From Streptomyces sp. NBC_01381 (GTDB taxonomy: Bacteria > Actinomycetota > Actinomycetes > Streptomycetales > Streptomycetaceae): a stretch of DNA of 64,000 bases. A program made the translations under genes and the position numbers. Shown piece by piece: positions 44,133-52,531 of this stretch. Below the pieces are notes generated by a model, which did not search any database, was not told where the DNA came from, and saw nothing but the letters and a program-made list of their open reading frames with translations. The stretch spans positions 124,001-188,000 of the forward strand of contig NZ_JAPEPI010000003.1 in the NCBI RefSeq assembly GCF_026340305.1. Reading direction: 5' to 3'. How positions within the stretch are numbered: the stretch's first letter is position 1; the number at the start of each line of letters is the position of its first letter.

Positions 44133-44204
44133 TTTTTCTCCGTACGCGCCTTCTTCTCCGTACGCACCTTTCTCTCCGTACGCACCTTCTTCTGCGTACT
44201 CACC
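44133..44204 (-). repeat. Four tandem 18-bp repeats upstream of the DUF4352 gene
   Basis: Four consecutive units of the form TTCTTCTCCGTACGCACC (44133-44150, 44151-44168, 44169-44186, 44187-44204) with 1-3 differences each. They lie between the divergent DUF4352 and PPOX genes, 53-124 bases upstream of the DUF4352 start, and may carry binding sites. On the minus strand they would encode a VRTEKK-like repeat, but no start supports translation. Confidence 0.75.
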
Positions 44205-44365
44205 ACGATCCTCCCTTCCTCCACGTCCGCCAACCGCCCGGCGAAGGGCACGCCCCTTCCCTCGTACGCACCGGCCGCTCGCCCCTGCGGCACGAGCCAC
44301 ACCCCGCCGTCCATCAGCCCCGCACACACCGGAATACACAGCCCCCGACGAGAAGTTGGGCCGAC

Positions 44366-44797
44366 ATGACAGAGACGCCTTTCGACCCGCACGCACTGCT
44401 CGCCCAAAGCAACCTCGGCGTGCTCGCGACGATCAAATCCGACGGCCGCCCGCAGCTCTCTCCGATCATGCCGTCGTACGACCGCGCCGCCGGCGTCATC
44501 CGCGTGTCGACGACGCAGCGCACCGCCAAGGTCGCCAATCTGCGCCGGGATCCCCGTGCCGCATTGGAGGTGACCAGTCCGGACGGCCGGGCCTGGGCCA
44601 CCGCCGAAGGCACGGTCACGCTCATCGGACCGGGCACCGACCCCGATGGTCCCGAGGTCCAGGCGCTGGTGGACTACTACCGCAGCGCCGCCGGCGAGCA
44701 CCCGGACTGGGACGAGTACCGCGCCGTCATGGTCTCCGACCGCAGAGTGCTCATCACGATGACCGTCGAAAACGTGTACGGCGCCAGCATCCGCTGA
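44366..44797 (+). CDS. PPOX-class F420-dependent oxidoreductase
   Basis: A 143-residue split-barrel flavin/deazaflavin protein: LLAQSNLGVLATIKSDGRPQ, LSPIMPSYD, IRVSTTQRTAKVANLRRDPR, ALEVTSPDGRAWATAEGTVT, and a C-terminal YRAVMVSDRRVLITMTVENV. The TTxRxxKxxNLRRDPR block is characteristic of TIGR03618-type F420-binding PPOX proteins. It reduces small molecules with F420H2; the substrate is unknown. Confidence 0.88.
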   Translation: MTETPFDPHALLAQSNLGVLATIKSDGRPQLSPIMPSYDRAAGVIRVSTTQRTAKVANLRRDPRAALEVTSPDGRAWATAEGTVTLIGPGTDPDGPEVQALVDYYRSAAGEHPDWDEYRAVMVSDRRVLITMTVENVYGASIR

Positions 44798-44974
44798 CGA
44801 CCGGCTGCCCCGCGGACACGCACGGAGCGGCCGGCGGTACCGGCCGCTCCGTCATCCGACTCCGCGTCGCCGTTACGACGTTCGGGTGGCTCGGCGGCAT
44901 GGCTGCAACCGGACCGCTGCCCCACCGCCTCCTCACCGGCACACGCACTGCCCGCCCGACGTGAGGAAGCCACC

Positions 44975-45271
44975 ATGACCGCACCCGTCACCGACGCCAT
45001 CCTGCCGACCGTGAACTGGGACGCCGAGGCCGACTTCCTGCTGCCTCCGCCCGACCCGACGCAGCGCCTGGAAACGTCCCCGTATCCCCAGTCCGTGCTG
45101 ACCGCCCGTGACCGGCACCGGCTGAACCTGCACGCCACGCTCACCGCGGCCGGGATCCCTCCGCACCCCGATGACACCAAGGCCATCGACGCGCTCAGCA
45201 CCCTCGACGACACGGTTGCCCTCGCGGTCCGCCGCTGGCTGACCGCCGGCTCCTCGGCCCCGCTCACCTGA
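44975..45271 (+). CDS. Small conserved hypothetical protein
   Basis: A 98-residue frame with GAGG upstream of ATG 44975. The C-terminal half (TARDRHRLNLHATLTAAGIP, DDTKAIDALSTLDDTVALAV, RRWLTAG) is helical and of a type recurring in Streptomyces genomes, often as a short protein of unknown function. There are no membrane segments. Confidence 0.6.
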   Translation: MTAPVTDAILPTVNWDAEADFLLPPPDPTQRLETSPYPQSVLTARDRHRLNLHATLTAAGIPPHPDDTKAIDALSTLDDTVALAVRRWLTAGSSAPLT

Positions 45272-45369
45272 GCTGCGGGAACGGTCGTATGCCCGGCCCA
45301 CGAACCGGTCGCCCTGTCAGGCGGAGGCGGCATCCGAGGCGGACTCCGACGCGGTGCGCCTGGCAGACG

Positions 45370-45520
45370 TGCCCCCAGTGACGTCCTCGACAGAGGCGAC
45401 GTCGCCGCCGGCATTGTTGATCACCACGTCGAGGCGGCCGAAGGTCTTGACGGCCTCCTGAACCGCCCGCTGCACCTGGGCGTTGTCGGTGACCGCAAGG
45501 GCAACGGCGTCGTCGGCTGA
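45370..45520 (-). pseudogene. Short-chain dehydrogenase fragment
   Basis: The minus-strand frame reads DDAVALAVTDNAQVQRAVQE, AVKTFGRLDVVINNAG, the conserved strand-4/NNAG region of SDR enzymes, then becomes unrelated. No Rossmann glycine motif or catalytic YxxxK remains. The surrounding bases 45272-45792 hold nothing else I can support. Confidence 0.6.
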
Positions 45521-45792
45521 AGCAAAACCTGGACACCGAGGAAGTGTCCGACGGGGTCGGCTGCGAGGACACGGAGAGTCTGCGAGTGCGGGAGGCTTGG
45601 TGGGAGTGAGTGGGGGTCGAGAGGCGGCGGTAACTCTCACCCTGAACCGGAGGTTGAGTGTTCACTCGATGAGCCCAGATCTCGATGAGCTCAGTTCTCC
45701 ATGAGCCCACTTACTGACCGGTCCCGGCCGCCGCGATGAGTTTTCGCGGCCCCAGCAGTCTCATCACCGTCAACCAACACAGGAGGAAGCAC

Positions 45793-46440
45793 GTGCCACA
45801 GTTGTTGAGGGTCCAGAACTTCAACGTCTCGAGCGACGGGTTCGGTGCCGGTGAGGGCCAGAGCCTCGAGAGGCCGTTCGGGCATGCCGATCCCGGGAAC
45901 ATGTTCTCCTGGGCCGGCGCCACGGCGAGCTGGCCCATGCGCACCGACCCCGGAGGCAGCCGCGGCCTCGACGACTACCTCACCCGGGACTTCGCTCGCA
46001 ACATCGGTGCCGAGATCATGGGCCGCAACAAGTTCGGACCCCAGCGCGGGCCCTGGGAGAACTACGACTGGCGCGGCTGGTGGGGTGACGAACCGCCCTT
46101 CCACACCCCGGTGTTCGTCATGACCCACCACCCGCGCCCCTCCTTCACGCTCTCCGACACCACGTTCCACTTCGTCGACGACGACCCGGCCACGGTCCTC
46201 GAAAAGGCGCGGGAGGCGGCGCAGGGCAAGGACGTCCGGCTCGGCGGCGGGGCCACCACCATCCGGGAGTTCCTCGACGCCGACCTCGTCGACACCCTGC
46301 ATGTGGCGGTCTCGCCGATGAAGCTCGGATCCGGGGCGCGGCTCTGGGAGTCCCCCGACGAGCTCCTCGACCGGTTCCACCTCGACGTCGTGCCGAGCCC
46401 GAGCGGTGCCGTGACGCACCACCTGTTCTGGCGAAAGTGA
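45793..46440 (+). CDS. Dihydrofolate-reductase-family (RibD C-terminal-like) protein
   Basis: A 215-residue protein starting at GTG 45793 behind AGGAGGAAG. The DHFR-like fold is shown by LLRVQNFNVSSDGFGAGEGQ, RNIGAEIMGRNKFGPQRGPW, PVFVMTHHPRPSF, VRLGGGATTIREFLDADLVD and LHVAVSPMKLGSGARLW. These proteins are common in actinomycetes, bind NADPH, and are mostly uncharacterised; they do not replace FolA. Confidence 0.88.
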   Translation: MPQLLRVQNFNVSSDGFGAGEGQSLERPFGHADPGNMFSWAGATASWPMRTDPGGSRGLDDYLTRDFARNIGAEIMGRNKFGPQRGPWENYDWRGWWGDEPPFHTPVFVMTHHPRPSFTLSDTTFHFVDDDPATVLEKAREAAQGKDVRLGGGATTIREFLDADLVDTLHVAVSPMKLGSGARLWESPDELLDRFHLDVVPSPSGAVTHHLFWRK

Positions 46441-46483
46441 CGTCTCACAGCGAAAGTGGGCCAGCACGAGGGTGCGCAGGGCG

Positions 46484-46945
46484 CTAGTCCAGCCATACTC
46501 CGTCGCGCATGATGACCCTGCCGCGCAGTTCCGACTCATCCCGCCACGCGCGCACGGTCTTCGGGACCACGTGCACGTACAGGAATGTGGCTTCCTCCGC
46601 GCGAGGGTCCCAGCCGAACTTGTCGACGAACGCGTCCGCCGCGTTCGTCGGCACGTTCCGGTCCAGGAAGCTCTCCGCCTCGCCCTGCAACAGCACCACG
46701 TCGACGGTGTCGGGGAGCGACAGACGGACGCGGGGCTCCTTGCGTACGTTGCGGGCGGTCGCGGAGGACTCACCGGTGCACATCCATATGCCTTGTCCGT
46801 CCCACAGGAACCACAGGGGTAGTTGGTGCGGGCCGTGCTCCGGGTGGGACGTCGCCAGCCAGATGTCCCGCTCCGCCTCGAGCCGTACCAGGGTGTCGCG
46901 CTTGCGCTCCGACACGTTGCGTCGTGTGGTTTCCGTGGTCTGCAT
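46484..46945 (-). CDS. Pyridoxamine 5'-phosphate oxidase-family protein
   Basis: A 153-residue split-barrel protein (IWLATSHPEHGPHQLPLWFL, GIWMCTGESSATARNVRKEP, RVRLSLPDTVDVVLLQGEAE) ending in a FLYVHVVPKTVRAWRDESEL-type C-terminus seen in F420/FMN-binding PPOX proteins. The ATG at 46945 is the only sensible start; the frame upstream is not coding. The substrate is unknown. Confidence 0.85.
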   Translation of the reverse strand: MQTTETTRRNVSERKRDTLVRLEAERDIWLATSHPEHGPHQLPLWFLWDGQGIWMCTGESSATARNVRKEPRVRLSLPDTVDVVLLQGEAESFLDRNVPTNAADAFVDKFGWDPRAEEATFLYVHVVPKTVRAWRDESELRGRVIMRDGVWLD

Positions 46946-47078
46946 GGATGGTGACCTTAGCCAGCAGCCGCGTCGCACGCATGGGGCGGGGGTCCTACTG
47001 CCGGCGACCGATCCGCTGCTCAGCCCATCGTCCCGGATGTGGGGCAACTCGGCTGCAGGGGGCGGCAGCTGCGGGCCG

Positions 47079-47792
47079 CTACTCGTTGTCCGGCTCGGGG
47101 TCCCAGTCGAGGAGCCGTACCTTCGCCACCGTGCGGACATGCCTGCGCATCGCCGCCGCCGCCTTCTTGGGCTGCCGGGCCTCGATCGCCTCGAGGATCG
47201 CCAGGTGCTGGGCGTGTGACCGCGGGGGGCGGCCGGGCTGGCGCAGCGATTCGTTGCGGCTCTCGGCGATCTGGTCGGTGATGGAGCGCATGAACTCGGC
47301 GAGGATGCTGCTGTGCGCCGCCGCGGTGACCGCCGCGTGGAAGAGGCGGTCGCCCTCCACGCCGTGCGCGCCGTCCTCGATCTCGGTGGCCATCCGGGCC
47401 AGGGCCGAGCGGATGGCCGCCAGGTCCTCGTCGGTGCGGCGCTCGGCGGCCAGTTCGGCGAGCTTGGTCTCCAGGGCCTCGCGCGCGTCCAGTACGTCGG
47501 GGAGCCTGCGGCGGCGTTCGACGAGTTGCTCGACGGGCTCGACGTCGAGGGTGTCGCGGACCAGGTAGGTGCCGCCGCCGTGCCGGGCCTCGACCAGGCC
47601 CTGGACTTCCAGTACGACGATGGCCTGCTTCACGGAGGCGCGGCTGACGCCGAGCCTGGCCGCCAGGTCGCGCTCGGGCGGGAGGCGGTCGCCCGCTCCC
47701 AGACCGCCGTCGGCGACGTAGTTGCGCAGGCTGTCGAGGACCTGCTCGTACAGGCGCGGCTTGGCCGCCACCGGGCGCAGCGCGTCGGTCAT
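47079..47792 (-). CDS. FadR/GntR-family regulator of the malonate locus
   Basis: A 237-residue regulator. The GntR winged helix is at residues 12-75 (LYEQVLDSLRNYVADGGLGA, GDRLPPERDLAARLGVSRAS, VKQAIVVLEVQGLVEARHGG). A C-terminal FCD domain (DAREALETKLAELAAERRTD, HAAVTAAAHSSILAEFM, HLAILEAIEARQPKKAAAAM) carries metal/ligand-binding histidines. It is divergent from the MatC-like carrier and separated from it by a repeat-rich region, so it probably senses malonate or a CoA derivative and controls matC-matB-carboxyltransferase. This is inferred from context. Confidence 0.88.
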   Translation of the reverse strand: MTDALRPVAAKPRLYEQVLDSLRNYVADGGLGAGDRLPPERDLAARLGVSRASVKQAIVVLEVQGLVEARHGGGTYLVRDTLDVEPVEQLVERRRRLPDVLDAREALETKLAELAAERRTDEDLAAIRSALARMATEIEDGAHGVEGDRLFHAAVTAAAHSSILAEFMRSITDQIAESRNESLRQPGRPPRSHAQHLAILEAIEARQPKKAAAAMRRHVRTVAKVRLLDWDPEPDNE

Positions 47793-47887
47793 GCCCGTCC
47801 CCCTTGCCCGCTCTTGCGCGGTGTTGGTCCCCTGCGGCGGCAGCGTAACACCGGGGGCAGCCGGCTCACCGGGTCCTGTGGATAAGT

Positions 47888-47984
47888 GGCCGAGTGGATA
47901 AGTGGCTGATCCAATTCATGTCGCGTCTCTTGACGCTCTCCACGGGCAACACCCAATGTGGTTCAGCCACTTGGCCACTCGGCC
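47888..47984. repeat. 20-bp inverted repeat within a repeat-rich leader
   Basis: Arms 47888-47907 and 47965-47984 are inverted copies with a 2-base difference in the middle. Further degenerate copies of GCCACTTGGCC and CCACTCGGCC follow at 48005-48060. The whole lies between the divergent FadR-type regulator and matC and may hold operator sites. Confidence 0.6.
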
Positions 47985-48105
47985 GCTAGTCCACTTGACC
48001 GCTCAGCCACTTGACCGCCAGCCCGCTTGGCCACTCGGCCACTCGCCGCCCCAGCCACTCATCCATCGCCAGACCTCGACAGGGGACCCAAGGACGGGAG
48101 CCCGC

Positions 48106-49398
48106 ATGTCCGCCGAATTGATATCGATCCTCGTGCTCGTCGTGGTGTTCGTGATCGCCACCACCCGCTCCATCAACATGGGCGCGCTCGCCTTCGCCGC
48201 CGCGTTCGGCGTCGGCGAACTCGTCGCGGACCTCGACGCCGACAAGATCTTCGCCGGCTTCCCCGGCGATCTCTTCGTCGTACTCGTCGGCGTGACATAC
48301 CTGTTCGCGATCGCACGGTCCAACGGCACCACCAACTGGCTGGTGCACGCCTCGATCCGGCTCGTGCGCGGGCGGGTGGTGCTGATCCCGTGGGTGATGT
48401 TCGTGCTGACCGGTGCGCTCACCGCGATCGGCGCGGTCAGTCCCGCCGCCGTCGCCATCGTGGCGCCGATCGCCCTGAGCTTCGCCGCGCGGTACGCGAT
48501 CAGCCCACTGCTGATGGGGGCGATGGTGGTGCACGGCGCGCAGGGCGGCGGTTTCTCCCCGATCAGCATCTACGGGACGATCGTCAACGGCATCGTCGAG
48601 CGCGAGAACCTCCCCGGCAGCGCGATCACCCTGTTTCTCGCCTCACTGGTCGTCAACATCGTGATCGCCGGTGTGGTGTTCGTGCTGTTCGGAGGGCTGA
48701 AGCTGGCCAAGACCGATGCGCTCGCCGGCGGCTCAGGAACAGCAGCGGAAGGCCCCGATGACGCCGACGAAACCCACGCCACCGACGCGGCAGCCGCCCG
48801 TCTCACCCCCGCCCGCATCGCCACCCTCGCCGCCCTCGTGGCCCTGGTCGTCGCCGTACTCGCCTTCGACCTGGATGCCGGGCTGACGTCCATCACCCTT
48901 GCCGTCCTCCTCGCCGCCTGCTGGCCCGAGGACAGCCGCAACGCCGTCAGCCAGATCGCCTGGTCGACGGTCCTGCTGATCTGCGGGGTGCTTACGTACG
49001 TCGGCGTCCTGGACCAGATGGGCACGATCGACTGGGCGGGCGAGGGCGTCAGCGATATCGGCGTCCCGCTGCTGTCCGCCGTACTCCTGTGCTACATCGG
49101 CGCGCTGGTCTCCGCGTTCGCCTCTTCCGTCGGCATCGTGGGGGCGCTGATTCCGCTGGCCGTGCCGTTCCTGGCACAGGGCGAGATCGGGGCGGTCGGC
49201 ATGGTGGCGGCGCTCGCGGTGTCGGCGACGGTGGTGGACGTCAGCCCGTTCTCGACCAACGGCGCGCTGGTGCTCGCCGCGGCACCGGGCGTCGACCGGG
49301 AGCGTTTCTTCCGGCAGCTGATGGTGTACGGAGGAATCGTGGTGGCCGTGGTGCCCGCTGTGGTGTGGCTCGCCCTGGTGGTGCCCGACTGGGGATGA
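48106..49398 (+). CDS. matC: MatC-type dicarboxylate (malonate) carrier
   Basis: A 430-residue membrane protein with 11-12 helices. ISILVLVVVFVIATTRSINM, FAAAFGVGELVADLDADKIF, GFPGDLFVVLVGVTYLFAIA and MVVHGAQGGGFSPISIYG match the dicarboxylate carrier MatC N-terminal family, which imports malonate or related diacids. A long hydrophilic loop (DDADETHATDAAAARL) divides the halves. The ATG at 48106 follows GGACGGGAG; in-frame codons upstream fall in the repeats. It lies just upstream of matB. Confidence 0.85.
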   Translation: MSAELISILVLVVVFVIATTRSINMGALAFAAAFGVGELVADLDADKIFAGFPGDLFVVLVGVTYLFAIARSNGTTNWLVHASIRLVRGRVVLIPWVMFVLTGALTAIGAVSPAAVAIVAPIALSFAARYAISPLLMGAMVVHGAQGGGFSPISIYGTIVNGIVERENLPGSAITLFLASLVVNIVIAGVVFVLFGGLKLAKTDALAGGSGTAAEGPDDADETHATDAAAARLTPARIATLAALVALVVAVLAFDLDAGLTSITLAVLLAACWPEDSRNAVSQIAWSTVLLICGVLTYVGVLDQMGTIDWAGEGVSDIGVPLLSAVLLCYIGALVSAFASSVGIVGALIPLAVPFLAQGEIGAVGMVAALAVSATVVDVSPFSTNGALVLAAAPGVDRERFFRQLMVYGGIVVAVVPAVVWLALVVPDWG

Positions 49399-49439
49399 CA
49401 CGGCCGCGCCATCCGGACCGACGCACAGCTGACCAGCGG

Positions 49440-49480
49440 CTTATGACCAACGGCTGACCATCCGCTTATGACCAACGGCT
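49440..49480. promoter_or_regulatory. 16-bp direct repeats upstream of matB
   Basis: CTTATGACCAACGGCT occurs at 49440-49455 and again at 49465-49480, 25 bases apart, with partial copies around them. They fill most of the matC-matB gap and could be regulator-binding sites for an internal promoter. Confidence 0.55.
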
Positions 49481-49517
49481 TACGGTCGGCTGACGAACGA
49501 CATAAGGAGTACGACGC

Positions 49518-51002
49518 GTGTCCCCTCTCTTCCCGGCCTTGACGGCGGCACTGGCAGAACCGGACGGCGCCGACGCGCACCGGCCCGCCCTGCGCTTCGG
49601 CGACCGTTCCCTGACGTATGGCGAGCTCGCGGCCACGGCGGCACCGCTCGCCGCGCGCGTCTCGGGCGCGGGGCGGGTCGCCGTGTGGGCCACCCCCACC
49701 CTGGAGACCGCCGTCGCCGTGGTCGCCGCCCTGCTGGCGGGCGTCCCCGCCGTGCCGCTCAACCCGAAGTCGGGTGAGAGCGAGCTGGGGCACATCGTGG
49801 GCGACAGCGCGCCGACACTGATCCTCGCGGCCGGAGGCGATCAACTGCCCCCTCCGCTGGACGCGTTGGAGCGCATCGACGTCGACGTGAACGCCACGGA
49901 AGCGGGGCGCCCCTCCCCCACCGGGCCCGCGGAACGCGGCGCCGAAGACCCCGCCCTGGTCGTCTACACCTCCGGCACCACAGGCCCGCCGAAAGGTGCC
50001 GTGATTCCGCGGCGGGCCGTCGCCGCCACGCTGGACGCCCTCGCGGACGCCTGGCAGTGGACCGGCGACGACGTACTCGTCCACGCCCTTCCGCTCTTCC
50101 ATGTGCACGGCCTGATCCTGGGCATCCTCGGCCCGTTGCGCCGCGGTGGATCCGTACGGCATCTCGGCAGGTTCGAAACGGCAGGCGTGGCCCAGGAGTT
50201 GAGCGAGGGCGCGACGATGCTGTTCGGGGTGCCGACGATGTACCACCGGATCGCGGAGGCGCTGCCCGACGAGCCCGCGCTGGCCAAGGCGCTCGCGCGG
50301 GCGCGGCTGCTCGTGTCGGGGTCGGCGGCCCTGCCCGTGCACGACCACGAGCGGATCGCGGCGGCGACGGGGCGGCGCGTCATCGAGCGGTACGGGATGA
50401 CCGAGACGCTGATGAACACGAGCGTGCGCGCGGACGGCGAGCCGCGTGCGGGCGCGGTCGGGGTGCCGCTGCCGGGTGTCGAGCTGCGTCTGACGGAGGA
50501 GGACGGGGTGACGGCCGTCGCCGCCCGGGACGGCGAGACCGTGGGCGAGATCCAGGTGCGCGGCCCCAACCTCTTCACCGAGTACCTCAACCGGCCCGAC
50601 GCGACGGCGGCGGCTTTCACCGAGGGCGGCTGGTTCCGCACCGGCGACATGGCGGTGCGTGACCCCGACGGCTACGTACGCATCGTCGGCCGCAAGGCCA
50701 CCGACCTCATCAAGAGCGGCGGCTACAAGATCGGGGCGGGCGAGATCGAGAACGCGCTCCTGGAACACGCCGGTGTGCGGGAGGCCGCGGTCACCGGTGA
50801 ACCGGACGCCGACCTCGGCGAGCGGATCGTGGCGTGGGTCGTGCCCGCCGATCCCCAAGCCCCGCCGTCGGCCGAGGAGTTGGCCGACCATGTGGCACGC
50901 AGCCTGGCCCCTCACAAGCGGCCCCGGGTCGTGCACTATCTCGACGCCCTGCCCCGCAACGACATGGGCAAGATCATGAAGCGGGCGCTGACCCATGACT
51001 GA
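49518..51002 (+). CDS. matB: Malonyl-CoA synthetase (MatB)
   Basis: A 494-residue acyl-CoA synthetase of the ANL superfamily. The adenylation P-loop is YTSGTTGPPKG at 150-160. Others are RYGMTETLM, GWFRTGDMAVRD, the hinge GRKATDLIKSGGYKIGAGEI, and the catalytic Lys in NDMGKIMKRAL near the C-terminus. The length and the Arg before YGMTET fit MatB, which makes malonyl-CoA (and methylmalonyl-CoA) from free diacid, CoA and ATP, a source of polyketide extender units. GTG start. The last 8 bases overlap the next gene. Confidence 0.9.
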   Translation: MSPLFPALTAALAEPDGADAHRPALRFGDRSLTYGELAATAAPLAARVSGAGRVAVWATPTLETAVAVVAALLAGVPAVPLNPKSGESELGHIVGDSAPTLILAAGGDQLPPPLDALERIDVDVNATEAGRPSPTGPAERGAEDPALVVYTSGTTGPPKGAVIPRRAVAATLDALADAWQWTGDDVLVHALPLFHVHGLILGILGPLRRGGSVRHLGRFETAGVAQELSEGATMLFGVPTMYHRIAEALPDEPALAKALARARLLVSGSAALPVHDHERIAAATGRRVIERYGMTETLMNTSVRADGEPRAGAVGVPLPGVELRLTEEDGVTAVAARDGETVGEIQVRGPNLFTEYLNRPDATAAAFTEGGWFRTGDMAVRDPDGYVRIVGRKATDLIKSGGYKIGAGEIENALLEHAGVREAAVTGEPDADLGERIVAWVVPADPQAPPSAEELADHVARSLAPHKRPRVVHYLDALPRNDMGKIMKRALTHD

Positions 51003-52401
51003 CGACCGACGACCGGCGATCGCGGACGGGCGCCCCGCGGCTGGCGGCGTCCGGCGGCGCACGGCGCGCGAGGCCATCGGCCTCGTCACGGACGACTTCA
51101 CCGAACTGCCCGCCCCGGCAGGCGAGTACAGGACGGACGGCCCCCTGTCCTGGCAGGGCTACGACGCCTCGCGCGCGCGTGCGGCCGAGCGCACCGGCGA
51201 GGAGGAGTCGGTCGTCTGCGGCACGGCGACCGTCGGCGGGATCACCGCCGTGCTGATCTCCTTCGAATTCGGCTTCCTGGGCGGGTCGTTGGGCGAGCGA
51301 ACGGGTGATCGCCTGGAGGCGGCGTACACGTACGCGCGTGAGGCCCGCGTCCCGCTCGTCTCGCTCGTCGCGACGGGCGGCAGCCGCGTCCAGGAGGGCA
51401 TGCGCGCGCTGGTCCAACTCCAGCGCGTGGCAGGGCAGTCCGCGCGCACCAGACAGGCCGGACTGCCCCAGGTCGCCGTCCTCCTCGACCCGACCACGGG
51501 AGGCGGCTGGGCCACCCTGGGGGCGGGCGCCGACGTGATCCTGGCGCTGCCGGGCGCCGAGGTGGGTTTCGCCGGTTCACGCGTACGGCCGCCCGACGCG
51601 GACCCGGCCGCCTACACGGCGGAGGCCCAGCTGGCGGCGGGCGCGATCGACGCGGTGGTTCCGTCGCAGGAACTGGCACGGGTACTCGGACATTGGCTGC
51701 ACCTGCTGAGCCACCCGTCGACCGAGCCCGCCCCGCCTCCCCCCGCCCTGGGCGTCACCGAGCTCCCGGCCACCGGCTGGGACGCCGTACGCAACGCCAG
51801 ATCCCCCCAACGGCTGCGAGCCGAGGCCTACTTGGACGCCTACTTCACACACCGCGCGGCGATCAGCGGCGACCGGTGCGGCGGCACCGACGAGGGCATG
51901 CTGTGCGGATTCGGCGAGCGCCCGGACGCCACCGGCCGCACGCACACGGTCGCCTACGCGGCCCAGACCGGCACACCCACCCGCCCCGCCGGCTACCGCA
52001 CCGCCGCACGGCTGATCCGCCTCGCGGACCGGCTGCGCATCCCCGTACTGACGCTGGTGGACACCCCGGGAGCCGCCAACGACGCGGCGGCAGAAGGCCA
52101 CGGCGCGGGCGCGGCGATCGCGGAACTGTTCGGCGCAGTGGCCGCCGCCGACACCCCGATCACCACCTTGCTGATCGGCGAGGGCGGCTCGGGCGGCGCA
52201 CTGGCACTCGCCGCTCCCACCAACACCTGGGCAACACCTGACAGCTACTTCTCGGTCATCGCCCCGGAAGCAGCGGCGGCCATCCTCAAACGACCACAGG
52301 ACGAGGTGCGCGCCACGGCAGACCAACTGCGCATCCGCCCACAGGACTTGGTGGACCTCGGCGTCGTACGCGGCATCGTGGACACGAAGGACCCGTCCTG
52401 A
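50995..52401 (+). CDS. Fused carboxyltransferase (AccD/AccA-like, beta-alpha)
   Basis: A 468-residue crotonase-fold carboxyltransferase in one chain. The N-terminal half is beta-like (ISFEFGFLGGSLGERTGDRL, VSLVATGGSRVQEGMRALVQ). The C-terminal half is alpha-like (RLADRLRIPVLTLVDTPGAA, EGGSGGALALAAPTNTWATP, YFSVIAPEAAAAILKR). Such enzymes transfer CO2 between carboxybiotin and acyl-CoA. No biotin carboxylase or BCCP gene is nearby, so it must borrow them or act as a decarboxylase/transferase on malonyl-CoA. Its start overlaps the matB end by 8 bases, implying coupled translation. Confidence 0.85.
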   Translation: MTDDRRPAIADGRPAAGGVRRRTAREAIGLVTDDFTELPAPAGEYRTDGPLSWQGYDASRARAAERTGEEESVVCGTATVGGITAVLISFEFGFLGGSLGERTGDRLEAAYTYAREARVPLVSLVATGGSRVQEGMRALVQLQRVAGQSARTRQAGLPQVAVLLDPTTGGGWATLGAGADVILALPGAEVGFAGSRVRPPDADPAAYTAEAQLAAGAIDAVVPSQELARVLGHWLHLLSHPSTEPAPPPPALGVTELPATGWDAVRNARSPQRLRAEAYLDAYFTHRAAISGDRCGGTDEGMLCGFGERPDATGRTHTVAYAAQTGTPTRPAGYRTAARLIRLADRLRIPVLTLVDTPGAANDAAAEGHGAGAAIAELFGAVAAADTPITTLLIGEGGSGGALALAAPTNTWATPDSYFSVIAPEAAAAILKRPQDEVRATADQLRIRPQDLVDLGVVRGIVDTKDPS

Positions 52402-52412
52402 CGGGCTGACCC

Positions 52413-52505
52413 GCGATTGATCTCGGCGGCGCGGTCGGAGACCAGGGCGGCGATGGCGAGGTGAGCCTCGCCATAGGTCTCGCGGCGGCCGCCAAGATCA
52501 ATCGC
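52413..52505 (+). terminator. Long branched hairpin after the malonate operon
   Basis: GCGATTGATCT (52413-52423) pairs with AGATCAATCGC (52495-52505), continuing with CGGCGGC/GCCGCC after a one-base bulge. Inside it GGCGAGG/CCTCGCC (52456-52473) forms a second stem. It lies between the carboxyltransferase stop and the next gene and is likely to end the operon transcript. Confidence 0.55.
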
Positions 52506-52531
52506 AGGTTCGGCCCATTAGTGTCGGGGGC

